A stretch of 16,521 bases of DNA from JAFDVL01 sp043736395 (lineage in GTDB: Bacteria; Acidobacteriota; Blastocatellia; RBC074), in the NCBI GenBank assembly GCA_043736395.1, contig JAYTCQ010000067.1, forward strand, positions 1 through 16,521. Reading direction: 5' to 3'. The stretch's first letter is position 1. Every line of letters starts with the position of its first letter. This document shows, one piece after another, positions 1-6,580 of the stretch. A program made the translations under genes and the position numbers. The notes below the pieces were generated by a model. That model did not search any database and was not told the DNA's origin. It saw only the letters and a program-made list of their open reading frames with translations.

Positions 1-96
1 GCGTTGGTGTCGGCGTTGGTGTCGGCGTTGGTGTCGGCGTTGGTGTCGGCGTTGGTGTCGGCGTTGGTGTCGGCGTTGGTGTCGGCGTTGGTGTTG
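1..96. repeat. 12-bp tandem repeat encoding (Pro-Thr)n
   Basis: The unit GCGTTGGTGTCG is repeated seven times exactly and an eighth time with one mismatch (position 95), and it continues off the left edge. Read on the minus strand in the frame of the secreted protein, each unit encodes Pro-Thr-Pro-Thr. The near-perfect identity suggests recent expansion by slippage, so copy number may vary between strains. Confidence 0.95.
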
Positions 97-412
97 GAGT
101 CGGCATCATACACGGACCACAATAATCCTGTTCGTGTCCGGCGTTCGGTGTGCCGTTTTCATCAAAATGCCCAGCACCTCCTGGATTGAAAACAGCATTA
201 CAACTTAATGTCAGAGTAATTAAGTTAGCCGGGTCGTCAGCTCTGCCAGCAACGTGGCAGATGGTAATTTTATCTGGAGCCTTACACGGTATACAAACTT
301 GTGCTTCAATTGCAGTAGCTAAAGCTATTGCTTTAGAGACTGGTAATCTGAAGGCTAAAATTGATACAACGAAGAAAAGGCAAACTATGCTTGTTATGGC
401 TGATTTTTTCAT
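1..412 (-). CDS. Secreted Cys/His-rich protein with Pro-Thr repeat tract (3' end outside window)
   Basis: Reading the minus strand from an ATG at 412-410 gives an open frame of 137 codons that runs off the left edge. AAGGA lies about 6 nt upstream of the ATG. Residues 1-30 form a signal peptide: lysines at 2-3, then a hydrophobic stretch, ending near SKAIA. Residues 40-101 hold six cysteines (40, 43, 52, 71, 98, 101) and histidines at 53, 82 and 93, in motifs ICHVAG, CNAVFNPGG, GHFDENGTP and AGHEQDYCGPC. This recalls the short ICHATG-like motifs of secreted bacterial proteins. From residue 104 the chain is only Pro-Thr repeats, probably an extended extracytoplasmic linker to a domain outside the window. 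Function unknown; the Cys/His pattern might bind metal, but that is inference. Plus-strand frames over this DNA are repeat-driven shadows. Confidence 0.8.
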   Translation of the reverse strand, partial: MKKSAITSIVCLFFVVSILAFRLPVSKAIALATAIEAQVCIPCKAPDKITICHVAGRADDPANLITLTLSCNAVFNPGGAGHFDENGTPNAGHEQDYCGPCMMPTPTPTPTPTPTPTPTPTPTPTPTPTPTPTPTPT

Positions 413-1432
413 TGAGTGTCCTTAAGTTACGTTATAGATCCCACCTATAACAGTTAATTCAATTATCTAGCTTTATCGGGGTTGATAAATTCTTAAGCCA
501 GATAACAGAGCAGCGATTTTTTTACTTATTTTTTATTTTTTCGAGTAATAAACATAGCTCTCGCTATTGCTGTCGAAAAAGTTAATAACAAACAGTAATA
601 ACAAGCATATTTTTCTCTTTTGCTGAAAATCTAAAAGAGAAAATGTACTAGCCTGACAAATCTATTTAATAGTTTGGGGAGATTTTAATTTTCTAACTTA
701 ATCTGAATAAAATATTCAGATTATTATAAACAATAGACTTAATTTAAGAAATATAGCAGTCTATTACGCGATAAAAAGTACCTGAACCGCAAATCTAAAC
801 AAACCATTGTGGTAATAGTATTAGTTGGTACTTTCAAATTTTTTGTGGTCATAGTGAATCTAGCACCTGTAAGTTATACAGTCAAGCCTTGTTTATTCAA
901 TTACTAAACAAACAACGATAAACAATGTCTAATATCGATCATTTAATAGTTAGTAGTAAGTTAACCTAACTTTTACTGGATTAAGAATATTCAATAGGAT
1001 AATTTCATATGATTTAACAGTTTTAAACCTCAAATAAAAAAGTCTTTTCATTTAAATTAATTTCTTGTAGTATATTCAGGTTCACAATGAACACTATTTC
1101 CCCCTAATTTCACCAACTTGTCACAGTTGCGAGAACAAGTTGATGACGCGTTCTTGATTGTTTTTCATTAGGTTTTGCTTAAAACGAGCGTTTACGTTTG
1201 AAATAAACCATCTACGCTAGTGATTGGTGCAATATGGCCTTTTTCCCCCACTTCAAGACCATATTAAATTTGGAATGCATCTTAAATTATCTATATAAAT
1301 TAAGTGCTCAATAAAATTTAGCTTTGCTTTTTTAAACTGGAAATTATTTGAGCCTCTCTCGAAAGTACTGGTCAGAGTAGCGCACTAATTACACCACATC
1401 TCTCGACAAAACTTAAACGGATTTATAGGAAT
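413..1432. other. AT-rich intergenic region, no gene seen
   Basis: About 1 kb between the divergent secreted-protein gene and the lasso operon. I see no convincing coding frame, tRNA or third precursor with the YxxPxLxxxGxxxxLT pattern. It holds several dyads: 699-709 with 713-723 (11-bp arms, 3-nt loop, AT-rich); 732-739 with 758-765 (8-bp arms); 775-782 with 827-834 (8-bp arms, 44-nt spacer); and 1114-1121 with 1135-1142 (CAACTTGT/ACAAGTTG, 13-nt spacer). Promoters for both flanking genes should lie here, but no -35/-10 pair is clear enough to call. Confidence 0.6.
1114..1142. promoter_or_regulatory. Inverted repeat upstream of lasso operon (possible operator)
   Basis: CAACTTGT at 1114-1121 is mirrored by ACAAGTTG at 1135-1142 across a 13-nt spacer, about 290 nt before the first lasso gene. 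The form suits a dimeric regulator site or a weak hairpin. No regulator gene is present nearby, and no poly-T run follows, so a terminator role is unlikely. Function is inference. Confidence 0.3.
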
Positions 1433-1717
1433 ATGGATATTGCATTTGAGCAGAAAATAATTGCCTCACCTGAAGCACTGGTCAGCGTTATTGCCGGGGA
1501 ATCCGTCATTCTGAATTGCCAAAATGAGCAATATTATGGACTGGATGAAATTGGCACTGAGATGTGGACGAAGCTGACGACCAGCCCAACAATTCAATCT
1601 GCTTACGAAACATTACTACAGGAATACGACGTAGATGCCGAACTTCTACGTCAGGATATTTGCGAGCTGTTAGGCAATTTAAAAGCACAAGGCTTAGTCG
1701 AAATCCATGCTGCGTAA
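1433..1717 (+). CDS. Lasso peptide B1: PqqD-like RiPP recognition element
   Basis: A 94-residue protein of the PqqD-like family. In split lasso systems the B1 protein binds the precursor leader and presents it to the B2 protease. The sequence has the usual layout: a beta-hairpin-like N-terminus with SVILNCQNEQYYGLDEIGTE at about residues 24-43, where a tyrosine-leucine stretch replaces the family's typical LN..A..IW, followed by helices ending in LLGNLKAQGLVE. The length is normal for a stand-alone recognition domain. ATG at 1433 has AGGA only 2 nt upstream, a poor site, but no better start exists. Its last 11 nt overlap the start of B2, which suggests coupled translation. It is the first gene of the cluster. 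The partners are expected to be the leaders of A1 and A2, which carry the matching YxxPxLxxxG motif. Confidence 0.9.
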   Translation: MDIAFEQKIIASPEALVSVIAGESVILNCQNEQYYGLDEIGTEMWTKLTTSPTIQSAYETLLQEYDVDAELLRQDICELLGNLKAQGLVEIHAA

Positions 1718-2168
1718 ATGGCAAAAATTCCAGGAGCTTTCGTGGGCGGAAAAATTTCTGCTGGCGCAAACCTTCGTATTATTGCCCATCAACGTTTTGG
1801 GATTACGGCTACTGGGATTTCGCCGGTGGCAATCTGTGTTGGAGCGAATGATCACAAGTCAGCGAACCAGCAATACCGATGTAACTACTGCGCAAGGCAT
1901 CGCCCGCGTAGTCAATAGTGCCTCGGCACAATTTTTTCGTAACGTTTGCCTGCCACGCTCAATGACTTTGTGGTGGATGCTGGGACGTCGTGGAATAGCC
2001 AGTGAGCTTCGCATCGGAGTCCGCAAGGAAGACAATATTTTTACAGCCCACGCCTGGCTGGAATGTCAGGGAATTGTCTTGAACGATAGCGCAGAGGTAG
2101 GGACTAATTTTACTCCCTTTGCCGAAAGGTTTGATCTAATTAATGAGTGGAATCGCGGGAATATTTAA
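1707..2168 (+). CDS. Lasso peptide B2: transglutaminase-like leader protease
   Basis: A 153-residue protein matching the lasso B2 (transglutaminase-core-like) cysteine protease family, which cuts the leader after the residue following the conserved Thr. The expected catalytic triad is visible: Cys81 in NVCLPRSMTL, His115 in FTAHAWLE and Asp127 in VLND. The N-terminal 45 residues contain a hydrophobic helix pattern (FLLAQTFVLLPINVLGLRLLGF), as in other B2 proteins, which may place it at the membrane. The start at 1707 overlaps B1 by 11 nt, and its end overlaps the cyclase start by 26 nt. The three genes therefore form a tightly coupled block. Size and motif order leave little doubt; its actual substrate is inferred from the neighbouring precursors. 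Confidence 0.9.
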   Translation: MLRKWQKFQELSWAEKFLLAQTFVLLPINVLGLRLLGFRRWQSVLERMITSQRTSNTDVTTAQGIARVVNSASAQFFRNVCLPRSMTLWWMLGRRGIASELRIGVRKEDNIFTAHAWLECQGIVLNDSAEVGTNFTPFAERFDLINEWNRGNI

Positions 2169-4086
2169 TCGTGATGGTCGCCCCGTAGATCGGGAACTGT
2201 TCACACGTACATTGGAATCCCTTTCGCATCGTGGCCCGGATGGCAACGATCAATGGGTCAATGGGAATATTGCGCTCGGTCATCAGATGATGTGGACTAC
2301 ACCAGAAGCGCACCACGAAACTCAGCCACTGGTAGACGAAAATAAACATTTTTGCTTAGTGATGGACGGACGCGTAGACAATCGCGTCGAAGTCAAGAAA
2401 GCTCTTGCGGATGCTGGCTTCGCCGTTCGTAAAGATACCGATGCCGACATCATGCTGCGCGCCTACGAATGCTGGGGTGAAGCCTTCCCCTTCCGCATCG
2501 TCGGCGATTTTGCCGTAGCAATTTGGGATGTTCGCAAACGCCATCTTTTCTGTACACGCGATGTTTTTGGAGTGAAGCCTTTCTATTACGGCCTCCACGG
2601 CAATTCATTTATTTTTAGTTCTGAGGTTCGTTCGTTTTTTGCTGATCCCACATTTCCGTGCGAGCCAAATGAAGGCGTAGTCGGAGAGTTTCTGGCGAAT
2701 GCAATTACGAGTAAAGAAGAAACGCTCTATCAGCAAATGTTTCGCATCCCGCCTGCACATTTTTTGATCGTTGATAACAACGGCATCAAGAAGGAGCGGT
2801 ATTGGGATTTCGATCCGAAAAAAGAAGTTCGATATGGTAATGATGCAGAATACGCCGAACATTTTTTAGAACTGTTTACAGAAGTATTGACGCAGCACAT
2901 GCGTTCAGATCGTCCAGTCGGCGCAGATTTGAGTGGGGGGTTGGATTCATCAGCGATCGTTTGCTTAGCACATTCACTCTTCGCAAAAGGTGTCTTACCA
3001 AAAAACGGTTTTGAGACCTTCTCGTTAATGTTTCCTGATCACAAAGAAGCCGACGAAAGTAAATATATCAATGATGCGATTAAGATGTGGGATGTAAATG
3101 CCAATTTACTTGCCCCGGCTTATAACCATTCAATTTATGCCAAATCAGTAGAGCATTCATGCTATTTTCCCAGTCCGCCAAATGGTCGCATGATGGATTC
3201 GATGAAAGCTTCAGCACAGGAAAAAAACTTTCGTGTGATGTTAACAGGAATCGGTGGTGATGAATTTTTAACGGGAAGCCCTTTTCATTGTGCCGATTTA
3301 CTAAAACAGGGACGTTTTTTTGATGCTAACAAACAGGCAAAGAATTACCAGAAGATTTATACGTCAGGGTCTTCACCGTTGTTGCGTTATGGGGTGTTTG
3401 AAATAATTAGGCACATTATTCCTCCTAACTTATTACAAATCATCAGAACCCTTCGGCACGGGAAAAAAGCAACTACCTTTTCAATCCCGCTAACTACAGA
3501 ATTTATAGAGCGGATAAAACTTCGAGAACGATTGCGCAGGTTTAATTACGCGACATTTGATAGCTTTGCACAAAACGATATCAATCAAATTATACAGAGT
3601 GGATGGATCCCATTCAGGTTTGAGATGGAAGAATGCAGTACGACTTTATTTAATCTTGAATATCGTTTTCCGTTGCATGATCGGCGAATAGCGGAATTTT
3701 GTCTGGCTTTGCCAGAGGTGCAACGATGGCGTGGCATCCAAACCAAATTTATTTTGCGGCAAGCAATGAAAAATATTCTTCCGGAAAGTATTCGTCAGCG
3801 CACAAATAAAGGCGACTTTACATTTACAATTCCACAAGCATTCGAAGCCTTAGATGGAATGTGTTTTCTAGATACTTCCAGCTTGGTTAACAATGGTTGG
3901 GTAAATAGCGGTCAACTACAATCGATGTATCAAGAGATGATTGAGCTTTACCATGCGGAGAAAGGTTATCCAATCTTGCAGTTATGGATGATCTTTGGTG
4001 TCGAGTTATGGCTAAGAACAATGTTCTCCAAACAAACTGTAGGCGCAAAAAGCACTACACTTCAATTTCACACTGCTGGTTTATAA
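2143..4086 (+). CDS. Lasso peptide cyclase (asparagine-synthetase-like, C protein)
   Basis: A 647-residue homologue of AsnB-type asparagine synthetase. In lasso pathways this enzyme adenylates the side chain of Asp or Glu in the core and closes the macrolactam onto the new N-terminal amine. The N-terminal glutaminase-like domain spans about 1-220, with SHRGPDG at 28-34. The ATP-pyrophosphatase domain follows, with the P-loop SGGLDSS at 264-270 and GIGGDE at 369-374. The residue after Met1 is Ser (MSGIAGIF), where true class II glutaminases have the nucleophile Cys. Gln hydrolysis by the usual mechanism is therefore not expected, consistent with a cyclase rather than an asparagine synthetase. 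The start ATG lies inside the B2 gene. Precursor A1 begins 22 nt after its stop. Confidence 0.93.
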   Translation: MSGIAGIFNRDGRPVDRELFTRTLESLSHRGPDGNDQWVNGNIALGHQMMWTTPEAHHETQPLVDENKHFCLVMDGRVDNRVEVKKALADAGFAVRKDTDADIMLRAYECWGEAFPFRIVGDFAVAIWDVRKRHLFCTRDVFGVKPFYYGLHGNSFIFSSEVRSFFADPTFPCEPNEGVVGEFLANAITSKEETLYQQMFRIPPAHFLIVDNNGIKKERYWDFDPKKEVRYGNDAEYAEHFLELFTEVLTQHMRSDRPVGADLSGGLDSSAIVCLAHSLFAKGVLPKNGFETFSLMFPDHKEADESKYINDAIKMWDVNANLLAPAYNHSIYAKSVEHSCYFPSPPNGRMMDSMKASAQEKNFRVMLTGIGGDEFLTGSPFHCADLLKQGRFFDANKQAKNYQKIYTSGSSPLLRYGVFEIIRHIIPPNLLQIIRTLRHGKKATTFSIPLTTEFIERIKLRERLRRFNYATFDSFAQNDINQIIQSGWIPFRFEMEECSTTLFNLEYRFPLHDRRIAEFCLALPEVQRWRGIQTKFILRQAMKNILPESIRQRTNKGDFTFTIPQAFEALDGMCFLDTSSLVNNGWVNSGQLQSMYQEMIELYHAEKGYPILQLWMIFGVELWLRTMFSKQTVGAKSTTLQFHTAGL

Positions 4087-4108
4087 TCAGCTTTACGAAA
4101 GGACCATA

Positions 4109-4276
4109 ATGAAATTAGTAAATAATATAATTCAGCACTCACCTGCTAACAAAAATAAACGAAAAACCAAACAGCAATACAAGTCTCCACACTTAATTGA
4201 ATATGGTCATATCGCTAAACTGACACAAGGCTCTGGTGGAACCAAGGGCGATGGTGGGACGTTCACTAGAGCATAA
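4109..4276 (+). CDS. Lasso precursor peptide A1 (55 aa)
   Basis: A small gene found by reading the sequence directly. ATG at 4109 has AAAGGA 5 nt upstream. The leader is about 40 residues and carries Y24-x2-P27-x-L29-x3-G33-x4-L38-T39, the pattern recognised by PqqD-like B1 proteins. Thr39 is the conserved penultimate leader residue, so cleavage is predicted after Gln40. The predicted core is GSGGTKGDGGTFTRA (15 residues). Gly1 and Asp8 would form an 8-residue ring, leaving the tail GGTFTRA. Phe12 and Arg14 are the only bulky residues that could act as plugs. The core ends in Ala, so C-terminal Ser phosphorylation cannot apply to it. It sits directly after the cyclase and before a strong hairpin. 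The fold and ring size are predictions. Confidence 0.9.
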   Translation: MKLVNNIIQHSPANKNKRKTKQQYKSPHLIEYGHIAKLTQGSGGTKGDGGTFTRA

Positions 4277-4313
4277 TAACATTATTATCACTTAGAAATG
4301 GGTAAAATGAATT

Positions 4314-4351
4314 GAGTAGATGGAGATGGCGAAAGACATCTCCATCTACTC
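4314..4351. terminator. 15-bp hairpin after precursor A1 (attenuator or terminator)
   Basis: GAGTAGATGGAGATG at 4314-4328 is perfectly complementary to 4337-4351, with the 8-nt loop GCGAAAGA. It lies 37 nt after the A1 stop and ends 35 nt before the oxygenase start. The following TTACTACTTG is a poor T-tract, so partial termination, or protection of the 3' end of an abundant B1-B2-C-A1 message, is more likely than full termination. Confidence 0.7.
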
Positions 4352-4386
4352 TTACTACTTGATCTCAAGATGATAATGTATATGGT

Positions 4387-5022
4387 ATGATTACAATTAC
4401 CAAATTAGGGACTAAAGTTTCAAAACAATCACAGGGATTAGAATCGCTAAGGACTAAGTTTAATCAAAGCGATTGCATCTTATTACCTCAACTATTTGAT
4501 CAACAAATTCTTAACTTAATAAAAAAAAGACTTCATCAATCCTTATTTCAAGAACGAAACCATACAGGAATTGGTGTAGAGCTTTGTTTGGAAGATAAGG
4601 TAGCGGTCAACACTCTAAATCTTTTAATGAATAATCAAGAGATTTTTGATTTCATTCAGAAAGTTACTGGTTGCATCCCAATCGGTAATTTCTCAGGAAG
4701 AGTGTACCGATTTAATCCAACTACCAAGCATCATGATAGCTGGCACGATGATTTAGTAAAACATCGAATAATCTCAATAAGTGTTAATTTGAGCGAGCAA
4801 CCTTATAGTGGCGGTATTTTACAAATCAGAAAGCGGCAGACAGAACAAATAATTCACGAAGTTGCCAATGTAGGGTTTGGTGACGCCATTGTATTTCGTT
4901 TGTCCGAGCAGCTACAGCATCGTGTCACAAATGTTGTGGGTGATCACCCTAAAACAGCCTTTGCTGGATGGTTTTCCTCTCAGCCAGATTTTCGTACTTT
5001 TCTTAAACAATCTTCGGTTTAA
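4387..5022 (+). CDS. Fe(II)/2-oxoglutarate-dependent oxygenase (prolyl-hydroxylase-like), putative lasso tailoring enzyme
   Basis: A 211-residue protein with the double-stranded beta-helix signature of 2OG-Fe(II) oxygenases. The iron triad is His120-x-Asp122 (in SWHDDLVKH) and His178 (in LQHRV), and Lys189, 11 residues after the distal His, is placed to hold 2-oxoglutarate. VYRFNP and GGILQIR are further family-like strands. Such enzymes usually hydroxylate an unactivated C-H bond. CanE of Streptomyces canus is a known precedent for a 2OG hydroxylase acting on a lasso precursor. Here the gene lies between precursors A1 and A2, so one or both are likely substrates. Asp8 (both cores) or the single Pro and Asn of the A2 tail are candidates; this is inference. 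ATG 4387 has no clear ribosome site, and two upstream ATGs close at once on a stop. Confidence 0.85.
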   Translation: MITITKLGTKVSKQSQGLESLRTKFNQSDCILLPQLFDQQILNLIKKRLHQSLFQERNHTGIGVELCLEDKVAVNTLNLLMNNQEIFDFIQKVTGCIPIGNFSGRVYRFNPTTKHHDSWHDDLVKHRIISISVNLSEQPYSGGILQIRKRQTEQIIHEVANVGFGDAIVFRLSEQLQHRVTNVVGDHPKTAFAGWFSSQPDFRTFLKQSSV

Positions 5023-5151
5023 TTGGGATAAGCGTCGGTATAGTAATTTATTAAAATGTTACCTTTCATTGATTTAGAATACTAAATGGTAACCAAGAAT
5101 ATTTTCAGAGCCCAGAGATTATAGAGTTTATTTATAAGGATTCTGAAAAAT

Positions 5152-5331
5152 ATGCGTGATACAACAAATAAACCTATTGAAAATGCTCAAAACCAACTTA
5201 CCAAAAAAAGCTACGTGTCTCCGCGTTTGCTAAAATACGGAACACTTCGCAGTCTAACAAAAGGGTCAAGTGGTTCTAGAGCCGATGGACAAGGATCGCA
5301 AGGCCCAGGCAATCAAGGCTTTGGGTCATAA
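5152..5331 (+). CDS. Lasso precursor peptide A2 (59 aa), C-terminal Ser
   Basis: A second small precursor gene, read directly. ATG 5152 has AAGGA 11 nt upstream. The leader carries Y21-x2-P24-x-L26-x3-G30-x4-L35-T36, with spacing identical to A1, and cleavage is predicted after Lys37. The 22-residue core begins with GSSGSRAD, giving Gly1 and a ring-closing Asp8 (residue 45). The tail is GQGSQGPGNQGFGS. Outside the motif the leader differs much from A1, so this is not a recent duplication. The tail is long, very rich in Gly and Gln, and has Phe20 as its only aromatic. It ends in Ser, the residue modified by HPr-kinase-like lasso kinases, and the next gene is such a kinase. Its mature structure is a prediction. 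Confidence 0.9.
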   Translation: MRDTTNKPIENAQNQLTKKSYVSPRLLKYGTLRSLTKGSSGSRADGQGSQGPGNQGFGS

Positions 5332-5551
5332 TTTTGTTACAAATTTTAATTGAGCATCACTATTACTCAACCGATGAATCGCTTTCTGTCGCGTCCCGTT
5401 TTACCGTGTTTACAGCGGTTTCGACTTAAGTGTTCAGGAGTAAAAGAATTCATTTTGACAGAACCCTTATTTCATAGGATTAACAAAATTTATAAATTTA
5501 TATTCCCTGAATACTCAACCTGAAAATGCTATAGGTTTAAAAACATATCTT

Positions 5552-6511
5552 ATGAATTTTTATAATGTATGTGACTTGGTGCTGAGCAGCAATATTCCCA
5601 TCGTTGAATTATTGCCCGCCACCAGCCATCAACCGGATTGCCATTTTTATTTTTATGCGACTCATGATTATGATTTCGCGCCGCATCACTGGATTCACAT
5701 TTGGGATTTTCCTGATGGTTCAAGCTGGTTACGAATCGCTAAAACCCAAGCTGGTTTTGTTCTCCGGTTTCCTGAATTAGCAGATTTTTTGCTTTCCTCA
5801 GATGCTCAAAAAGTTGAGTGCTATTCTCATGCCAATATACCCATAGACACCATCAAGCACTTGCTCTTGGATCAAGTCATTCCCTTGCTTTTAAATCAAC
5901 GCGGTAAATTTGTGCTTCACGCAGGCGCGGTGGTTTTGCCTGGGGGCGCCATTGCTTTCTTGGGGGCAAGTGGATTTGGCAAGTCCACGCTCACAGCTAG
6001 TTTTTCACAACAAGGATTTCCTATGTTGACGGATGAGTGTGTGTTGCTCGAAGAAAAAAATGGTGAAATGTTAGTGATCCCAAGCTATCCCGGATTGCGA
6101 TTATGGCCTGAAAATGTAGCAGCCCTCTTATCTCAGGAAATAGAATTATCAGAGGTCGCACATTATTCCAGCAAAAAAAGATTGGGCTGGGATACAGGTC
6201 ATCTCAATTATAGCAATATGCGAGTTCCTTTGTGTCGGCTGTATGTGCTGTCAGACCCTGATGCAGAACTTGACTCGTTGGAAGTTCGGATTGAACCACT
6301 GTCCCCGCACCGCGCTTATATGGAAATATTCAAGCATACATTTCATTTGGATATTACCGATCACCAAAGACTAGCCAAAGAAATGGGCGAACTCAGTCGT
6401 CTTACTGCGTTAGGATTGGTCTATCAATTAACTTACCCACGTGAACTCGCACTATTACCGCAAGTGCGCGAAAAAATATTGCAGCACGTAAATTACCTGT
6501 CGACCATTTAA
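5552..6511 (+). CDS. HPr-kinase/phosphatase-like lasso peptide kinase
   Basis: A 319-residue protein with the HPr-kinase C-terminal fold: LHAGAVVL at 122-129, the Walker A loop GASGFGKST at 138-146, LTDECVLLE at 159-167 with the acidic Asp161, and PSYPGLRLWPE at 177-187. Kinases of this type in lasso clusters, such as PadeK of the paeninodin system, phosphorylate the side-chain hydroxyl of the C-terminal Ser of the precursor. Precursor A2, 220 nt upstream, ends in Ser, whereas A1 ends in Ala, so A2 is the likely substrate. A metabolic HPr kinase is less likely because no HPr or PTS gene is near and the gene sits in a RiPP cluster. The start ATG 5552 lacks a clear ribosome site. It is the last lasso gene seen, and no transporter follows. 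Confidence 0.85.
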   Translation: MNFYNVCDLVLSSNIPIVELLPATSHQPDCHFYFYATHDYDFAPHHWIHIWDFPDGSSWLRIAKTQAGFVLRFPELADFLLSSDAQKVECYSHANIPIDTIKHLLLDQVIPLLLNQRGKFVLHAGAVVLPGGAIAFLGASGFGKSTLTASFSQQGFPMLTDECVLLEEKNGEMLVIPSYPGLRLWPENVAALLSQEIELSEVAHYSSKKRLGWDTGHLNYSNMRVPLCRLYVLSDPDAELDSLEVRIEPLSPHRAYMEIFKHTFHLDITDHQRLAKEMGELSRLTALGLVYQLTYPRELALLPQVREKILQHVNYLSTI

Positions 6512-6580
6512 AGGTTGATGAAGATAACCTCGAAAACTAAGAAATCTGTTGGCATAACTGTCTGAGATGGTCTGGGGTCG

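Noticed and set aside
4..425. Plus-strand frames over the left edge (Val-Ser-Ala-Leu repeat protein and a 91-aa frame)
   Set aside because: The minus strand of the same DNA gives a signal peptide, ordered Cys/His motifs, a ribosome site and a Pro-Thr linker; the plus frames are repeat-driven shadows.
413..1432. A third lasso precursor or a CRISPR-like array in the large left spacer
   Set aside because: No short frame with the leader pattern and no regularly spaced repeats were seen; only scattered short dyads.
6511..6530. Possible terminator hairpin (AGGTT/AACCT) after the lasso kinase gene
   Set aside because: Only 5 paired bases, a 9-nt loop and no T-tract; too weak to call.
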